This document shows, piece by piece, positions 8,619 through 15,692 of a DNA stretch of 39,747 bases. Location of the stretch: assembly GCA_944350365.1 (NCBI GenBank), contig CALVOU010000008.1, positions 1-39,747 of the forward strand. The letters are read 5' to 3'. Position numbers and translations under genes: made by a program. Positions within the stretch are counted from its first letter, which is position 1. Every line of letters begins with the position of its first letter. Source of the stretch: an uncultured Bacilli bacterium. GTDB lineage: Bacteria; Bacillota_I; Bacilli_A; RF39; UBA660. Below the pieces are notes generated by a model that saw only the letters and a program-made list of their open reading frames with translations, searched no databases and had not been told where the DNA came from.

Positions 8619-8771
8619 GTTCAATCGATGAAATGTGATGATGACCTTGGAAAAGTCGGAGCAATATGAAAGAAAGTGATTCTTCTAGAATAAATAGGGT
8701 GGAACCGCGGAAAATTCTTTTCGTCCCTAGTTTATTCTGGAAGTTTTTTCTATTATGGGAGGGAGAACACG
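8619..8771 (+). promoter_or_regulatory. T-box riboswitch (tRNA-Gly), unusually short
   Basis: The T-box core is unmistakable: AGGGTGGAACCGCG (8696-8709) with CGTCCCT (8722-8728) closing the antiterminator. The bulge reads TGGA (8700-8703), so the variable base A would pair with a U discriminator, which is the tRNA-Gly identity base. The downstream operon contains GlyRS. A GGA triplet (8658-8660) lies opposite GATGAT in a likely internal loop between a GAC/GTC stem and a weak lower stem, making it the candidate Gly specifier. Only about 75 nt precede the antiterminator, and the distal AG-bulge/loop motifs of a full stem I are not visible. AGAATAAA (8687-8694) pairs with TTTATTCT (8731-8738) just before a T6 run (8744-8749). 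TCCCT (8724-8728) could also pair with AGGGA (8760-8764) in the ribosome binding site, so transcriptional and translational control are both possible. Confidence 0.9.
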
Positions 8772-9545
8772 ATGAAATATCAAACATATAATGTTAGAGA
8801 TATGACTATCCAAAAACATAATCAAACTTATATTATTAAGAAAGATCGTTCATCTAGGCAACGTCCTGTTTTAGATGTTCGCGCTAGTTTGTTAAAGGAA
8901 GAACATAGTTTAACACCAGAAAAATTAGAGGAATTGGTAACTTTAGCGAAGGATACTCCACATCGATATGTAGAGGAGTTAGTTAGGTTAAATGCCAAGG
9001 ATCATCTTCTATTAACAGAACGGGAAGGAAATTCTTATCTATTACCTTCATCAATCAGAAAAGATTACCAGAAATGTAAACTTTATGAAGGGGAAAATTA
9101 TCAGGTTTGTTTCGTAGATAACGCTATTGATGATTTCTCTTCTTTGTGTGAAGAACTTACCAAAAAACGAAGACAAGATTCTTATACCTTGGCTGAAAAA
9201 CAGTTAGAAAATCAAAAGATAAGGAATTTACATATTTATATTCACCCGTTTACAGAAGCTTATTCAACAAATGAGGGAATTAGTCTTGATGAAGAGCCAA
9301 TACTACCAACCCCAAAAGCTTTGTACTATAGTGTGATTCAGAATTTAGATAGGACGATTCCAGAAGCAGAACTTACAATAATCAATCAATTAATTAGTTC
9401 TTTTGTTCAGGCAAATGGCTATTTTGAATGGGGAAAATTTAATCGTGAAGAAATTGTTCTCTATAATGGAGGTAGTTTAAAAATAGAAGGAATTGAGTAT
9501 GCGCCTTCAGTAGTCGAAAAAGCAAAGTCATATATGAAGAAATGA
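8772..9545 (+). CDS. Unrecognised 257-residue protein under the Gly T-box
   Basis: I do not recognise this family. It is soluble, mixed alpha/beta, with no signal peptide or membrane span and no obvious catalytic motif. The N-terminal ~25 residues are strand-like (YNVRDMTIQKHNQTYIIKK). A charged helical stretch follows (EEHSLTPEKLEELVTLAKDT, about 41-60), then a Lys/Gln-rich helix (about 130-155), a strand with His (LHIYIHPF) and a C-terminal part with EGIEYAPSVVEKAKSY. The start has the strong site GGGAGGGAG. It is the first gene after the T-box and ends ten bases before glyS, so the two are almost certainly cotranscribed. This suggests a role tied to glycine or tRNA-Gly status, but nothing in the sequence shows which. 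Confidence 0.85.
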   Translation: MKYQTYNVRDMTIQKHNQTYIIKKDRSSRQRPVLDVRASLLKEEHSLTPEKLEELVTLAKDTPHRYVEELVRLNAKDHLLLTEREGNSYLLPSSIRKDYQKCKLYEGENYQVCFVDNAIDDFSSLCEELTKKRRQDSYTLAEKQLENQKIRNLHIYIHPFTEAYSTNEGISLDEEPILPTPKALYYSVIQNLDRTIPEAELTIINQLISSFVQANGYFEWGKFNREEIVLYNGGSLKIEGIEYAPSVVEKAKSYMKK

Positions 9546-9555
9546 GGGATTTAAA

Positions 9556-10932
9556 ATGAGTGAAAAAAAGATAACAATGGAAAAGATGGTAAATCTTTGT
9601 AAACAGTATGGATTTATTTTTCAGGGAAGTGAGATTTATGGTGGACTTGCCAATACTTGGGATTATGGTCCACTAGGTGCAAGATTAAAAAATAATATTA
9701 AAGATGCTTGGCGTAAACGTTTTATTCAAGAAAGAGAAAATGCTTATGAAGTAGATGCCGATATTTTGATGCATCCTCGGGTATGGGAAGCGAGTGGACA
9801 TGTTGCTAGTTTTTCTGATCCTTTGATTGACTGTAAACATTGTAAGATGAGACATCGTGCCGATAATTTAATCGATGATTTTGATCCTAATGCCCATGCT
9901 GATGGAATGACTAAGGAAGAAATGATTGCTTATATTGAAGAACATAAGGTTCCTTGTCCACATTGTGGTAAGAGTGAATTTACAGGAATTAGGGAATTTA
10001 ATTTGATGTTTCAAACCTATAGAGGAACAACCGAAGATTCTAAATCCGTAGTGTATTTACGTCCAGAAAATGCCCAAGGAGAATATGTTAACTTTTTAAA
10101 TGTATTACGTAGTACGAGAACTAAACTTCCTTTTAGTATTGGACAGATTGGTAAGGCATTCCGTAATGAGATCACGCCTGGTAACTTTACGTTTAGAACT
10201 ATCGAGTTTGAACAGATGGAGTATCAGACATTCTGTAAAGAGGGAATGGATAGTGAGTTATATCGTTATTTTAAAGAGTATGGAAAGAAATTTTATATGG
10301 ATTTAGGAATACCAGAAGAAGATTTACGTTTTCATGATCATGAAAAGTTAGCCCATTATGCCAAAGAAGCTTGTGACATCGAGTATCATTTCCCGTTTGG
10401 TTGGGGGGAAATTAATGGTACTCATAATCGTACAAATTATGATTTGACTCGCCATCAAGAATATTCAAAAACATCAATGGAATATTTAGATCCAGAAACA
10501 AATGAGAAATTTATTCCATATATTATTGAGTCTACTTATGGTTTAGATAGAACAGTACTCGCTATTTTGTTTAATGCCTATGAAGAAGAACAATTAGCCG
10601 ATAGTTCTACCAGAGAAGTGATGCATTTTCATCCATTCCTTGCTCCTTATAAGGTAGCGGTTTTACCACTAATGAAGAAGTATCATAGTGAAAAAGCTAA
10701 GGAAGTTTATCAAATGTTAGCTAAGAGTTTTATGACTACCTATGATGAAACTGGAAATATTGGTAAACGTTATCGTCGTCAGGATGTTGCGGGAACGCCA
10801 TTTTGTATTACCATTGATGAAGAAACCTTAAACAACAACACAGTAACGATCCGTGATCGTGATACGATGGAACAAATTACTTTACCACTTGATGAAGTTG
10901 TTTCTTATATTGAAGAAAGAATTAAGTTTTAA
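9556..10932 (+). CDS. glyS: Glycyl-tRNA synthetase (single-chain, class II)
   Basis: This 458-residue alpha2-type GlyRS charges tRNA-Gly with glycine. The start MEKMVNLCKQYGFIFQGSEI and YGPLGARLKNNIK are family hallmarks. Class II motifs are seen as RPENAQGEYVNF, FRNEITPG...FRTIEFEQMEY (motif 2) and ESTYGLDRTVLAIL (motif 3). Two CxxC pairs (CKHC, CPHC) are present in the insertion between about residues 94 and 141. The C-terminal anticodon-binding domain begins near residue 360 (APYKVAVLPL). Length equals the usual ~460. It is the second gene of the T-box operon, and a hairpin terminator follows the stop. Confidence 0.97.
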   Translation: MSEKKITMEKMVNLCKQYGFIFQGSEIYGGLANTWDYGPLGARLKNNIKDAWRKRFIQERENAYEVDADILMHPRVWEASGHVASFSDPLIDCKHCKMRHRADNLIDDFDPNAHADGMTKEEMIAYIEEHKVPCPHCGKSEFTGIREFNLMFQTYRGTTEDSKSVVYLRPENAQGEYVNFLNVLRSTRTKLPFSIGQIGKAFRNEITPGNFTFRTIEFEQMEYQTFCKEGMDSELYRYFKEYGKKFYMDLGIPEEDLRFHDHEKLAHYAKEACDIEYHFPFGWGEINGTHNRTNYDLTRHQEYSKTSMEYLDPETNEKFIPYIIESTYGLDRTVLAILFNAYEEEQLADSSTREVMHFHPFLAPYKVAVLPLMKKYHSEKAKEVYQMLAKSFMTTYDETGNIGKRYRRQDVAGTPFCITIDEETLNNNTVTIRDRDTMEQITLPLDEVVSYIEERIKF

Positions 10933-10939
10933 TAATTAT

Positions 10940-10981
10940 AGAATCACTTGGTTTTCTTTAACTGGACTGGTGATTCTTTTT
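10940..10981 (+). terminator. Terminator of the T-box/glyS operon
   Basis: AGAATCAC (10940-10947) pairs with GTGATTCT (10970-10977), followed by a T run. The loop is about 22 nt. Confidence 0.75.
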
Positions 10982-10992
10982 CATGTTTTTAT

Positions 10993-11022
10993 TTGTTGTA
11001 TCTTACTTATTTGTGATATAAT
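10993..11022 (+). promoter_or_regulatory. Promoter for the hypothetical gene at 11045
   Basis: TTGTTG (10993-10998), an 18-bp spacer and a perfect TATAAT (11017-11022). Confidence 0.6.
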
Positions 11023-11044
11023 TAATCTCGAAAGGAGTAGGGGT

Positions 11045-11995
11045 ATGAATAAGAAGTTAACGGTCGTATTAATTGCGATTATCGTTGTTTTAGCTTTAGC
11101 ATTGGGGTTTGTTATTGCTAAACCATATTTATTTCCTGAAGAGGAAGAACAAGAAATGAATGACAATCGTGATACAGAAGAAACCGAACGTAAAGAAGAA
11201 CCAGAAGAAATTACTTATCGACAATTATATGAGGAATATTTAACAAATCATATTTTTAATCAAGAAGATATTTCAGAAGTAATGGGATTGTTTCTAGATA
11301 TAGAAAATCAAGAAAATCCTGTCTTTGTATTAAAATATTTAGATAAAAATAACGATTATCAAATAGTCTTATTAAATATTTCTGGGGATATAGTAGAAGC
11401 AAGTGACGAATATGATTCATTGAGTGTCCACTATTTATACAATATTGAAGAAGATGAAGTCGAATATTTTATTAAAAATACAAATAGTTCTACTTATCTT
11501 TCTATTAAAGATATCTTGGATAAAGCTAACGAGATTGAACAAGTGGTGACAGACGATTTGGATCAGACTTTTGTGTTAATTGATCAAACTATGGATTTTT
11601 ATACTATAGAAGAAGAGAAAATCGCCAATAGTATCAATAAAATCGATGCTAAACACACTGAGCAAAACTCTAGTTCTGTAGCTTCTAAAGTAGATGATAT
11701 TCGCTCAAACGTCTTACAGAAAGATAAAACCGGTATTTATAATTCTAGATATAAGATTCCATATGGTACTTATGTATATGGCGATGAATCAATTACTCTT
11801 TCTGCAGACGGTTCTGTACTTGAAAAACGTGGTACTTCTGAAAGAAGTGGTAGTTTTTATCTACAATATGATAAAATTATTGTAAATGTTAATTCAGTTT
11901 TCCTTCGTACCTATGTTATTGAAGGTGATAATCAATTGCGATATAGTGATAGTGGAGATCGAAGAGATAATACAATTTGGAATTTACAATCGTAA
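11045..11995 (+). CDS. Hypothetical membrane-anchored exported protein
   Basis: This is a 316-residue protein of unknown function. A single N-terminal hydrophobic anchor (about residues 4-26, LTVVLIAIIVVLALALGFVI) is followed by a very acidic linker (EEEEQE...EETERKEEPEE). The rest is an extracytoplasmic mixed region and a beta-rich C-terminal domain of about 85 residues with Y-G-T-Y-V-Y-G-D-E-S-I-T-L and D-G-S-V-L-E elements, like small lipocalin-type or glycine-rich barrel domains. The start at ATG 11045 follows AAAGGAG (11031-11037); the frame runs upstream into the glyS 3' end, but that part lacks initiation signals. It has its own promoter and terminator, so it is a single-gene unit. Confidence 0.85.
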   Translation: MNKKLTVVLIAIIVVLALALGFVIAKPYLFPEEEEQEMNDNRDTEETERKEEPEEITYRQLYEEYLTNHIFNQEDISEVMGLFLDIENQENPVFVLKYLDKNNDYQIVLLNISGDIVEASDEYDSLSVHYLYNIEEDEVEYFIKNTNSSTYLSIKDILDKANEIEQVVTDDLDQTFVLIDQTMDFYTIEEEKIANSINKIDAKHTEQNSSSVASKVDDIRSNVLQKDKTGIYNSRYKIPYGTYVYGDESITLSADGSVLEKRGTSERSGSFYLQYDKIIVNVNSVFLRTYVIEGDNQLRYSDSGDRRDNTIWNLQS

Positions 11996-11997
11996 TC

Positions 11998-12034
11998 AAA
12001 AGACTTTACTCGAAAAGAAGTAAAGTCTTTTTTG
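11998..12034 (+). terminator. Rho-independent terminator
   Basis: A 13-bp stem (AAAAGACTTTACT with AGTAAAGTCTTTT) with an 8-nt loop, followed by further T residues. Confidence 0.88.
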
Positions 12035-12065
12035 AATGTCGATGAACAAATGAAAGTCATTTCGC

Positions 12066-12094
12066 TTGATTTTGTAAGGAATTTGTGCTATAAT
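12066..12094 (+). promoter_or_regulatory. Promoter for the hypothetical gene at 12124
   Basis: TTGATT (12066-12071), a 17-bp spacer and TATAAT (12089-12094). Confidence 0.7.
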
Positions 12095-12123
12095 ATGCGA
12101 CATGTAAAGAAGGGGAGATGTAT

Positions 12124-13089
12124 ATGTCAATGTTATCTGTTTTGCTCAAAAATAAAATGATGGAAAAAATTATGAACAAAGGTAAAACTGCTAAGAATAA
12201 AAAAAAGAAGTCATTCAAAGTTAGCTATATTGCGTTACTTGGATTTTTATTAAGTACGATAATTTTTACTGCTTCAGGAGTACCTTTATGGTTATCTGTT
12301 GTTCTTTCAGGAGTATTCGGTACGCTTGCTGGAGCTACAGTAGGAATGGTTATAAAGGGAGGATTGTTTCTTGGCAACACAATCTCTAAAATTTTTAATG
12401 GCATTAAACGAAAAGAATTTACTGAGAAAAAATCGAAGAAAGAAGTTACAAAAGAAAGTAAACTTGGTGTAGTCAAGGAGAAAACAAGTTCCTTATGGCA
12501 AAGTGTCAAAGAAAAAGTAGAAGCTGTTAATCTTGCTCGTCAAGAAAAGAAAAAAGCTAAACTTGAAGAACAAAAAAGAAAAGAAGAAAAGCAGAAAGAA
12601 GATTATGAAGAATATCAAAAACTAGAAGAGAAACCTAGTTTAAAAGAACGGTTATTTTCTAAGTTCCATCGTAAAGAAAAAAAGAACTCTTCTAAAGTAA
12701 AGAGTACCTTGACATTAAATGATGACGAAGAGTTAGAAGAAGGAAAAGATGAACAGTTAGATTCATCTATTCAAGATGAAAATCAAGATTTAGAAGCTAC
12801 TCCTAAGAAATCACAAGAAGATAATCCGCTATTTACTCACCGCTTAAAAAGAAGTGAATTAAGAAGACCAAAATATGTAATATTTGAAGAAATTTATAAA
12901 CAACCTTCAGAAACGATTACAACATCGACTGGTCGCCTTTCTGTCAATACAGAACAGTTCCTTAAGGATGCGAAAAAACAATTGGATGTTTTAAATGAAC
13001 AATTAGTTCGTACACAAAATGAGATTCTTCAATTAGAAAAACAAATTGGGGATATCTATGATGCTCCTACAAAAAAAATGGTTAGATAA
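12124..13089 (+). CDS. Hypothetical membrane protein with long charged coiled-coil tail
   Basis: This is a 321-residue protein I do not recognise. The N-terminus is Lys-rich (NKGKTAKNKKKKS). Two hydrophobic spans (about residues 36-58 and 62-90; the second is Gly/Ala-rich with GVFGTLAGATVGMVIKGG) form a hairpin. A long Lys/Glu-rich region follows, probably coiled coil (about 120-190), then an acidic stretch (NDDEELEEGKDEQ) and a C-terminal coiled coil (TEQFLKDAKKQLDVLNEQL). The start at ATG 12124 has AAGGGGAG six bases upstream; the ATG at 12118 is too close to it. It has its own promoter and terminator. The architecture would suit an envelope-associated scaffold, but that is only a guess. 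Confidence 0.82.
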   Translation: MSMLSVLLKNKMMEKIMNKGKTAKNKKKKSFKVSYIALLGFLLSTIIFTASGVPLWLSVVLSGVFGTLAGATVGMVIKGGLFLGNTISKIFNGIKRKEFTEKKSKKEVTKESKLGVVKEKTSSLWQSVKEKVEAVNLARQEKKKAKLEEQKRKEEKQKEDYEEYQKLEEKPSLKERLFSKFHRKEKKNSSKVKSTLTLNDDEELEEGKDEQLDSSIQDENQDLEATPKKSQEDNPLFTHRLKRSELRRPKYVIFEEIYKQPSETITTSTGRLSVNTEQFLKDAKKQLDVLNEQLVRTQNEILQLEKQIGDIYDAPTKKMVR

Positions 13090-13090
13090 A

Positions 13091-13122
13091 AAGATCTGTT
13101 TAAGTTAACGGATCTTTTTTTT
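13091..13122 (+). terminator. Terminator between convergent genes
   Basis: AAGATCTGTT (13091-13100) pairs with AACGGATCTT (13107-13116) around a 6-nt loop, followed by T8. The minus-strand hydrolase gene ends at 13124, so the same hairpin may serve it in reverse. Confidence 0.85.
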
Positions 13123-13123
13123 A

Positions 13124-13897
13124 CTATTTTTTAATTAGCTCTTTAAACTGTTCATATAAAATTGCGCAAATTAAGTTTGGACGTTCTAGATAAGGAAAAT
13201 GGCCTACTTTATCTATAATAATTAATTCGGAATCAGGAATTTTTTGATGCATCAAGCTAGCATCTTGGATAGGGGTAGAGGTATCTTTGTTTCCCCAAAT
13301 AATTAGAGTGTTCGCTTTAATTTTTTCTAAGTAATGGCGGAGATCTTCATGAATCACATTTCTAAATGTTGGTCGCATGTTCTCTTCTAAATTACGGTAA
13401 TCAGAGGATGCAAAGATAGAAAAGATTTTGGCAAGATATTTATTTTGATATTTTTTAGGAAGTAAGTGGCTTCCTTTTTTTAGTATCTTATAAATGGTGT
13501 TTCTTAGAATAGAACGAATTGTTTTCTTAGGTTTAATTCCCGCACTATCCATCAGTACGATATGCTTAAATGGATAATGATAATATCCTGTTAGCGTAAT
13601 AATGATTCTACCACCAAAGGAATGACCAATTAGAATGGGATCATTAAGCTCTAAATTTTGTATCCAGTTATAGATAATATCTGTATAATCGTAGATAGTT
13701 AAATCTTTATCTGGAAAATTACTATTTCCAAAACCAGGATAGTCGACAATGTAGATGGTAAAATCCTCTTTTAAATATTCGATAATATAATTCCACGAAG
13801 TTCTAATATCTCCCCAACCGGGTAAAATAATCATACTTTGTTTACCACTACCATATTTCTCGTAATAAAGATTACCAAGCTCATAATGATAGTTCAT
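13124..13897 (-). CDS. Alpha/beta hydrolase
   Basis: This is a 257-residue cytoplasmic alpha/beta-hydrolase fold protein. The oxyanion segment is ILPGWGDIRTSW, the nucleophile elbow is GHSFGG (Ser as nucleophile), the acid is in WGNKDTSTP (Asp) and the base is in VGHFPYLERP (His), so the catalytic triad is complete. The lid region (about residues 120-185) is basic and helical. It resembles the MhpC/BioH-type esterases; the substrate cannot be deduced. The start is placed at the ATG ending at 13897, six bases after AGGTGA; a GTG three codons upstream overlaps that site. It runs opposite to its neighbours and forms its own transcription unit. Confidence 0.88.
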   Translation of the reverse strand: MNYHYELGNLYYEKYGSGKQSMIILPGWGDIRTSWNYIIEYLKEDFTIYIVDYPGFGNSNFPDKDLTIYDYTDIIYNWIQNLELNDPILIGHSFGGRIIITLTGYYHYPFKHIVLMDSAGIKPKKTIRSILRNTIYKILKKGSHLLPKKYQNKYLAKIFSIFASSDYRNLEENMRPTFRNVIHEDLRHYLEKIKANTLIIWGNKDTSTPIQDASLMHQKIPDSELIIIDKVGHFPYLERPNLICAILYEQFKELIKK

Positions 13898-13938
13898 ATT
13901 TTTCACCTGTTATATTGTATGCAACAAGTGTGGACGAG

Positions 13939-13967
13939 TTTATCTTCTTGTGAAATAAATATGTCAA
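13939..13967 (-). promoter_or_regulatory. Possible promoter of the alpha/beta hydrolase gene
   Basis: On the minus strand, TTGACA (13967-13962), a 17-bp spacer and GATAAA (13944-13939). The -35 is perfect and the -10 weak. Confidence 0.45.
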
Positions 13968-14001
13968 CTTATGTAAAAATGGTATAAATAATCGGAAACT
14001 A

Positions 14002-14010
14002 TGATATAAT
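14002..14010 (+). promoter_or_regulatory. Extended -10 promoter for 6S RNA
   Basis: TGATATAAT (14002-14010) is an extended -10 element seven to eight bases before the 6S RNA 5' stem. No good -35 hexamer is visible. Confidence 0.6.
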
Positions 14011-14017
14011 AATATTG

Positions 14018-14190
14018 TCTAGAAGAAACGATAATTGTCAAACATATAAAACCGACTAAAGTGACGATACGGGAGTTCGGATCTATAGTTTGTGTTGAAT
14101 ACCCAATCAAGTTGGGGATCCTAAGAACTATGTATGGACACCCACCTGTAATTATGCAGGTTTTATCGCCTGACAACCGTTCTTCTGGAT
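14018..14190 (+). ncRNA. ssrS: 6S RNA
   Basis: This is a non-coding RNA of ~173 nt that fits 6S RNA, the promoter-mimic that binds RNA polymerase. The ends pair: TCTAGAAGAA (14019-14028) with TTCTTCTGGA (14180-14189), and TTGTCA with TGACAA just inside. Further in, ATAAAACC can pair with GGTTTTAT, or the 3' strand can form the small ACCTG/CAGGT hairpin, an alternative also seen in other 6S RNAs. ATAGTT/AACTAT and the apical CCCAA-tcaag-TTGGG hairpin complete a long interrupted rod with a central open region. Synteny supports it: Bacillus 6S-1 RNA also lies directly upstream of tcdA (yrvM). T5 follows the closing stem. The identification rests on fold and position, not a covariance search. Confidence 0.78.
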
Positions 14191-14210
14191 TTTTGTTTGG
14201 AGTGATTTAG

Positions 14211-14891
14211 GTGTTAGAAAGATTAGAACAGTTAATTGGTAAGGAAAATGTCGATAAGATTCGTTCAAAGACAGTCGCCGTAATTGGACTCGGTGGAGTC
14301 GGGGGTTATGTAGTAGAAAACTTGGTTCGTAACGGAATTGAACATATTGTTTTAATCGATCATGATACTGTTGATATTAGTAATAAAAATCGCCAGTTGA
14401 TTGCCTTGGATTCTACTTTAGGAATGAAAAAGGTCGATGCTTGGCGTAAGCGAATAGAAGATATTCATTCTACTTGCCAAGTAACTACTTTGGATTGCTT
14501 TCTAACTGCAGATAATATAGATGTTTTGGATCAATATAATCTCGATTATATCGTCGATGCTTGTGATACGATAACGACGAAAAAAGCACTAATTAAGAAA
14601 AGCTTAGAGCTAGGTGTTGGGTTTATCTCTTGTATGGGAACGGGAAAACGAATTGATCCTAGTAAACTAGAGATTATGGATATTAGAAAAACGGATTATG
14701 ATCCGATTGCGAAGCATTTACGTAAATTTGTTCGCGATGAGAAAATTACCCAAAAAATCATGGTAGTTTCCAGTCGTGAAGCACCACTTTCTACCGTAGG
14801 TAGAACGGTTGCTTCTACTAGCTTTGTCCCTTCTAGTGCGGGAATATTAATTGCCAGTTACATTATTCGACAAATTATTGAAAACGATTAG
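14211..14891 (+). CDS. tcdA: tRNA threonylcarbamoyladenosine dehydratase TcdA
   Basis: This is a 226-residue E1-like (ThiF superfamily) enzyme. It uses ATP to convert t6A37 of ANN-decoding tRNAs to the cyclic ct6A form. The nucleotide-binding loop is VIGLGGVGGYVVENL (about residues 25-39). The conserved D-x-D-T-V-D-I-S-N-x-N-R-Q block, the DACDTITTKKALI segment and the SCMGTGKR motif with the conserved Cys are all present. No C-terminal ubiquitin-like cysteine domain is present, as expected for TcdA and unlike MoeB. The start is GTG 14211 with GGAG (14199-14202) upstream. In Bacillus the orthologue YrvM also follows 6S-1 RNA. Confidence 0.93.
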   Translation: MLERLEQLIGKENVDKIRSKTVAVIGLGGVGGYVVENLVRNGIEHIVLIDHDTVDISNKNRQLIALDSTLGMKKVDAWRKRIEDIHSTCQVTTLDCFLTADNIDVLDQYNLDYIVDACDTITTKKALIKKSLELGVGFISCMGTGKRIDPSKLEIMDIRKTDYDPIAKHLRKFVRDEKITQKIMVVSSREAPLSTVGRTVASTSFVPSSAGILIASYIIRQIIEND

Positions 14892-14918
14892 GATAAACTA
14901 GTGTTATTCTAATCTTTT
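14886..14918 (+). terminator. Terminator of tcdA
   Basis: GATTAGGATAA (14886-14896) pairs with TTATTCTAATC (14904-14914), one G-U pair, followed by T5. The 5' arm overlaps the end of tcdA. Confidence 0.8.
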
Positions 14919-14946
14919 TATTTGGAATTTAATAGTGAGGGACGAA

Positions 14947-15654
14947 ATGGAAAATAAAAATATCACACTTAAAGTACTAATGATTGCGATTATCGTTGCG
15001 TTAGGTATAAAAACATATTTGTTATGTGTAGAACAAGAAGAAGTGACCAATCAAGTGGAGCGTTATGTCCAAAATACGGTTTATCGTAAAGACTCTACGA
15101 AAAGCATTGCGGATTATCAGAATACCTACCAGAATCCTGAGATTGTGGGTAATTTGCTGGTGCCTGGTACTGATTTTCAAGTATTAGTTACTCAGACAAC
15201 CGATAATTCATTCTATTTACAACATGATATAAAAAAGGAATTTTCAGAATTAGGAAATCCTTTTTTAGATTACCGAAATCATTTAGAAGATAAAAAGCTA
15301 TTGATCTATGGACATAATTCGCAAACTGTCTCCACAGAGTTTCAATTTTTAGAAAATTATCTTTCTGCTCAGTTTTATGAACAATATCCTGTTTTTATTT
15401 GGCAAACAGAAGATGCTTTGGATGTTTATTCGTTTGCTGGTGTTCTCATTGTCGATTCTAATTTTTGGCATATGCAACTAGAGTTTACGGAAGAGAAGTG
15501 GCTTCATCATTTAAATTGGCTTCAAAATCAGTTTCTATATTCAACAGAAGTCTCTCTTGATATCGATGATCAGTTATTAATTTTACAAACTTGTTATTAT
15601 GAACCAAAGGACTCTTACTTATTGATTGTTACGAAAAAAGAAACAGAAATTTAG
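14947..15654 (+). CDS. Class B sortase-like protein
   Basis: This is a 235-residue membrane-anchored protein with the SrtB layout: an N-terminal signal anchor (about residues 9-27), NPEIVGNLLVPGTDF, FYLQHDIKKEFSELGNPFLDYRN, the catalytic His in LLIYGHN (His123) and the catalytic Cys in LLILQTCYY (Cys216). Class B sortases are transpeptidases that attach proteins with NPQTN-like signals to peptidoglycan or build pili. The third catalytic residue, an Arg shortly after the Cys, is not seen: the position that aligns by eye is Ser223 in KDSYLLIVTKK. Activity may therefore be altered. No sorting-signal substrate is encoded nearby. The ATG at 14947 has GTGAGGG upstream; the in-frame GTG at 14935 is part of that site. 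Confidence 0.88.
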   Translation: MENKNITLKVLMIAIIVALGIKTYLLCVEQEEVTNQVERYVQNTVYRKDSTKSIADYQNTYQNPEIVGNLLVPGTDFQVLVTQTTDNSFYLQHDIKKEFSELGNPFLDYRNHLEDKKLLIYGHNSQTVSTEFQFLENYLSAQFYEQYPVFIWQTEDALDVYSFAGVLIVDSNFWHMQLEFTEEKWLHHLNWLQNQFLYSTEVSLDIDDQLLILQTCYYEPKDSYLLIVTKKETEI

Positions 15655-15662
15655 ACAAAATA

Positions 15663-15692
15663 AAACTTCGTCTAATTGCGAAGTTTATAATT
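15663..15692. terminator. Bidirectional terminator between sortase and lexA
   Basis: AAACTTCG (15663-15670) pairs with CGAAGTTT (15679-15686). T-rich sequence follows on the plus strand, and TTTTATTTT follows on the minus strand. The right arm overlaps the lexA stop codon. Confidence 0.7.

Noticed and set aside
10853-11044. In-frame upstream extension of the hypothetical gene at 11045
   Set aside because: It overlaps the end of glyS, a terminator and a promoter; the ATG at 11045 has the ribosome binding site.
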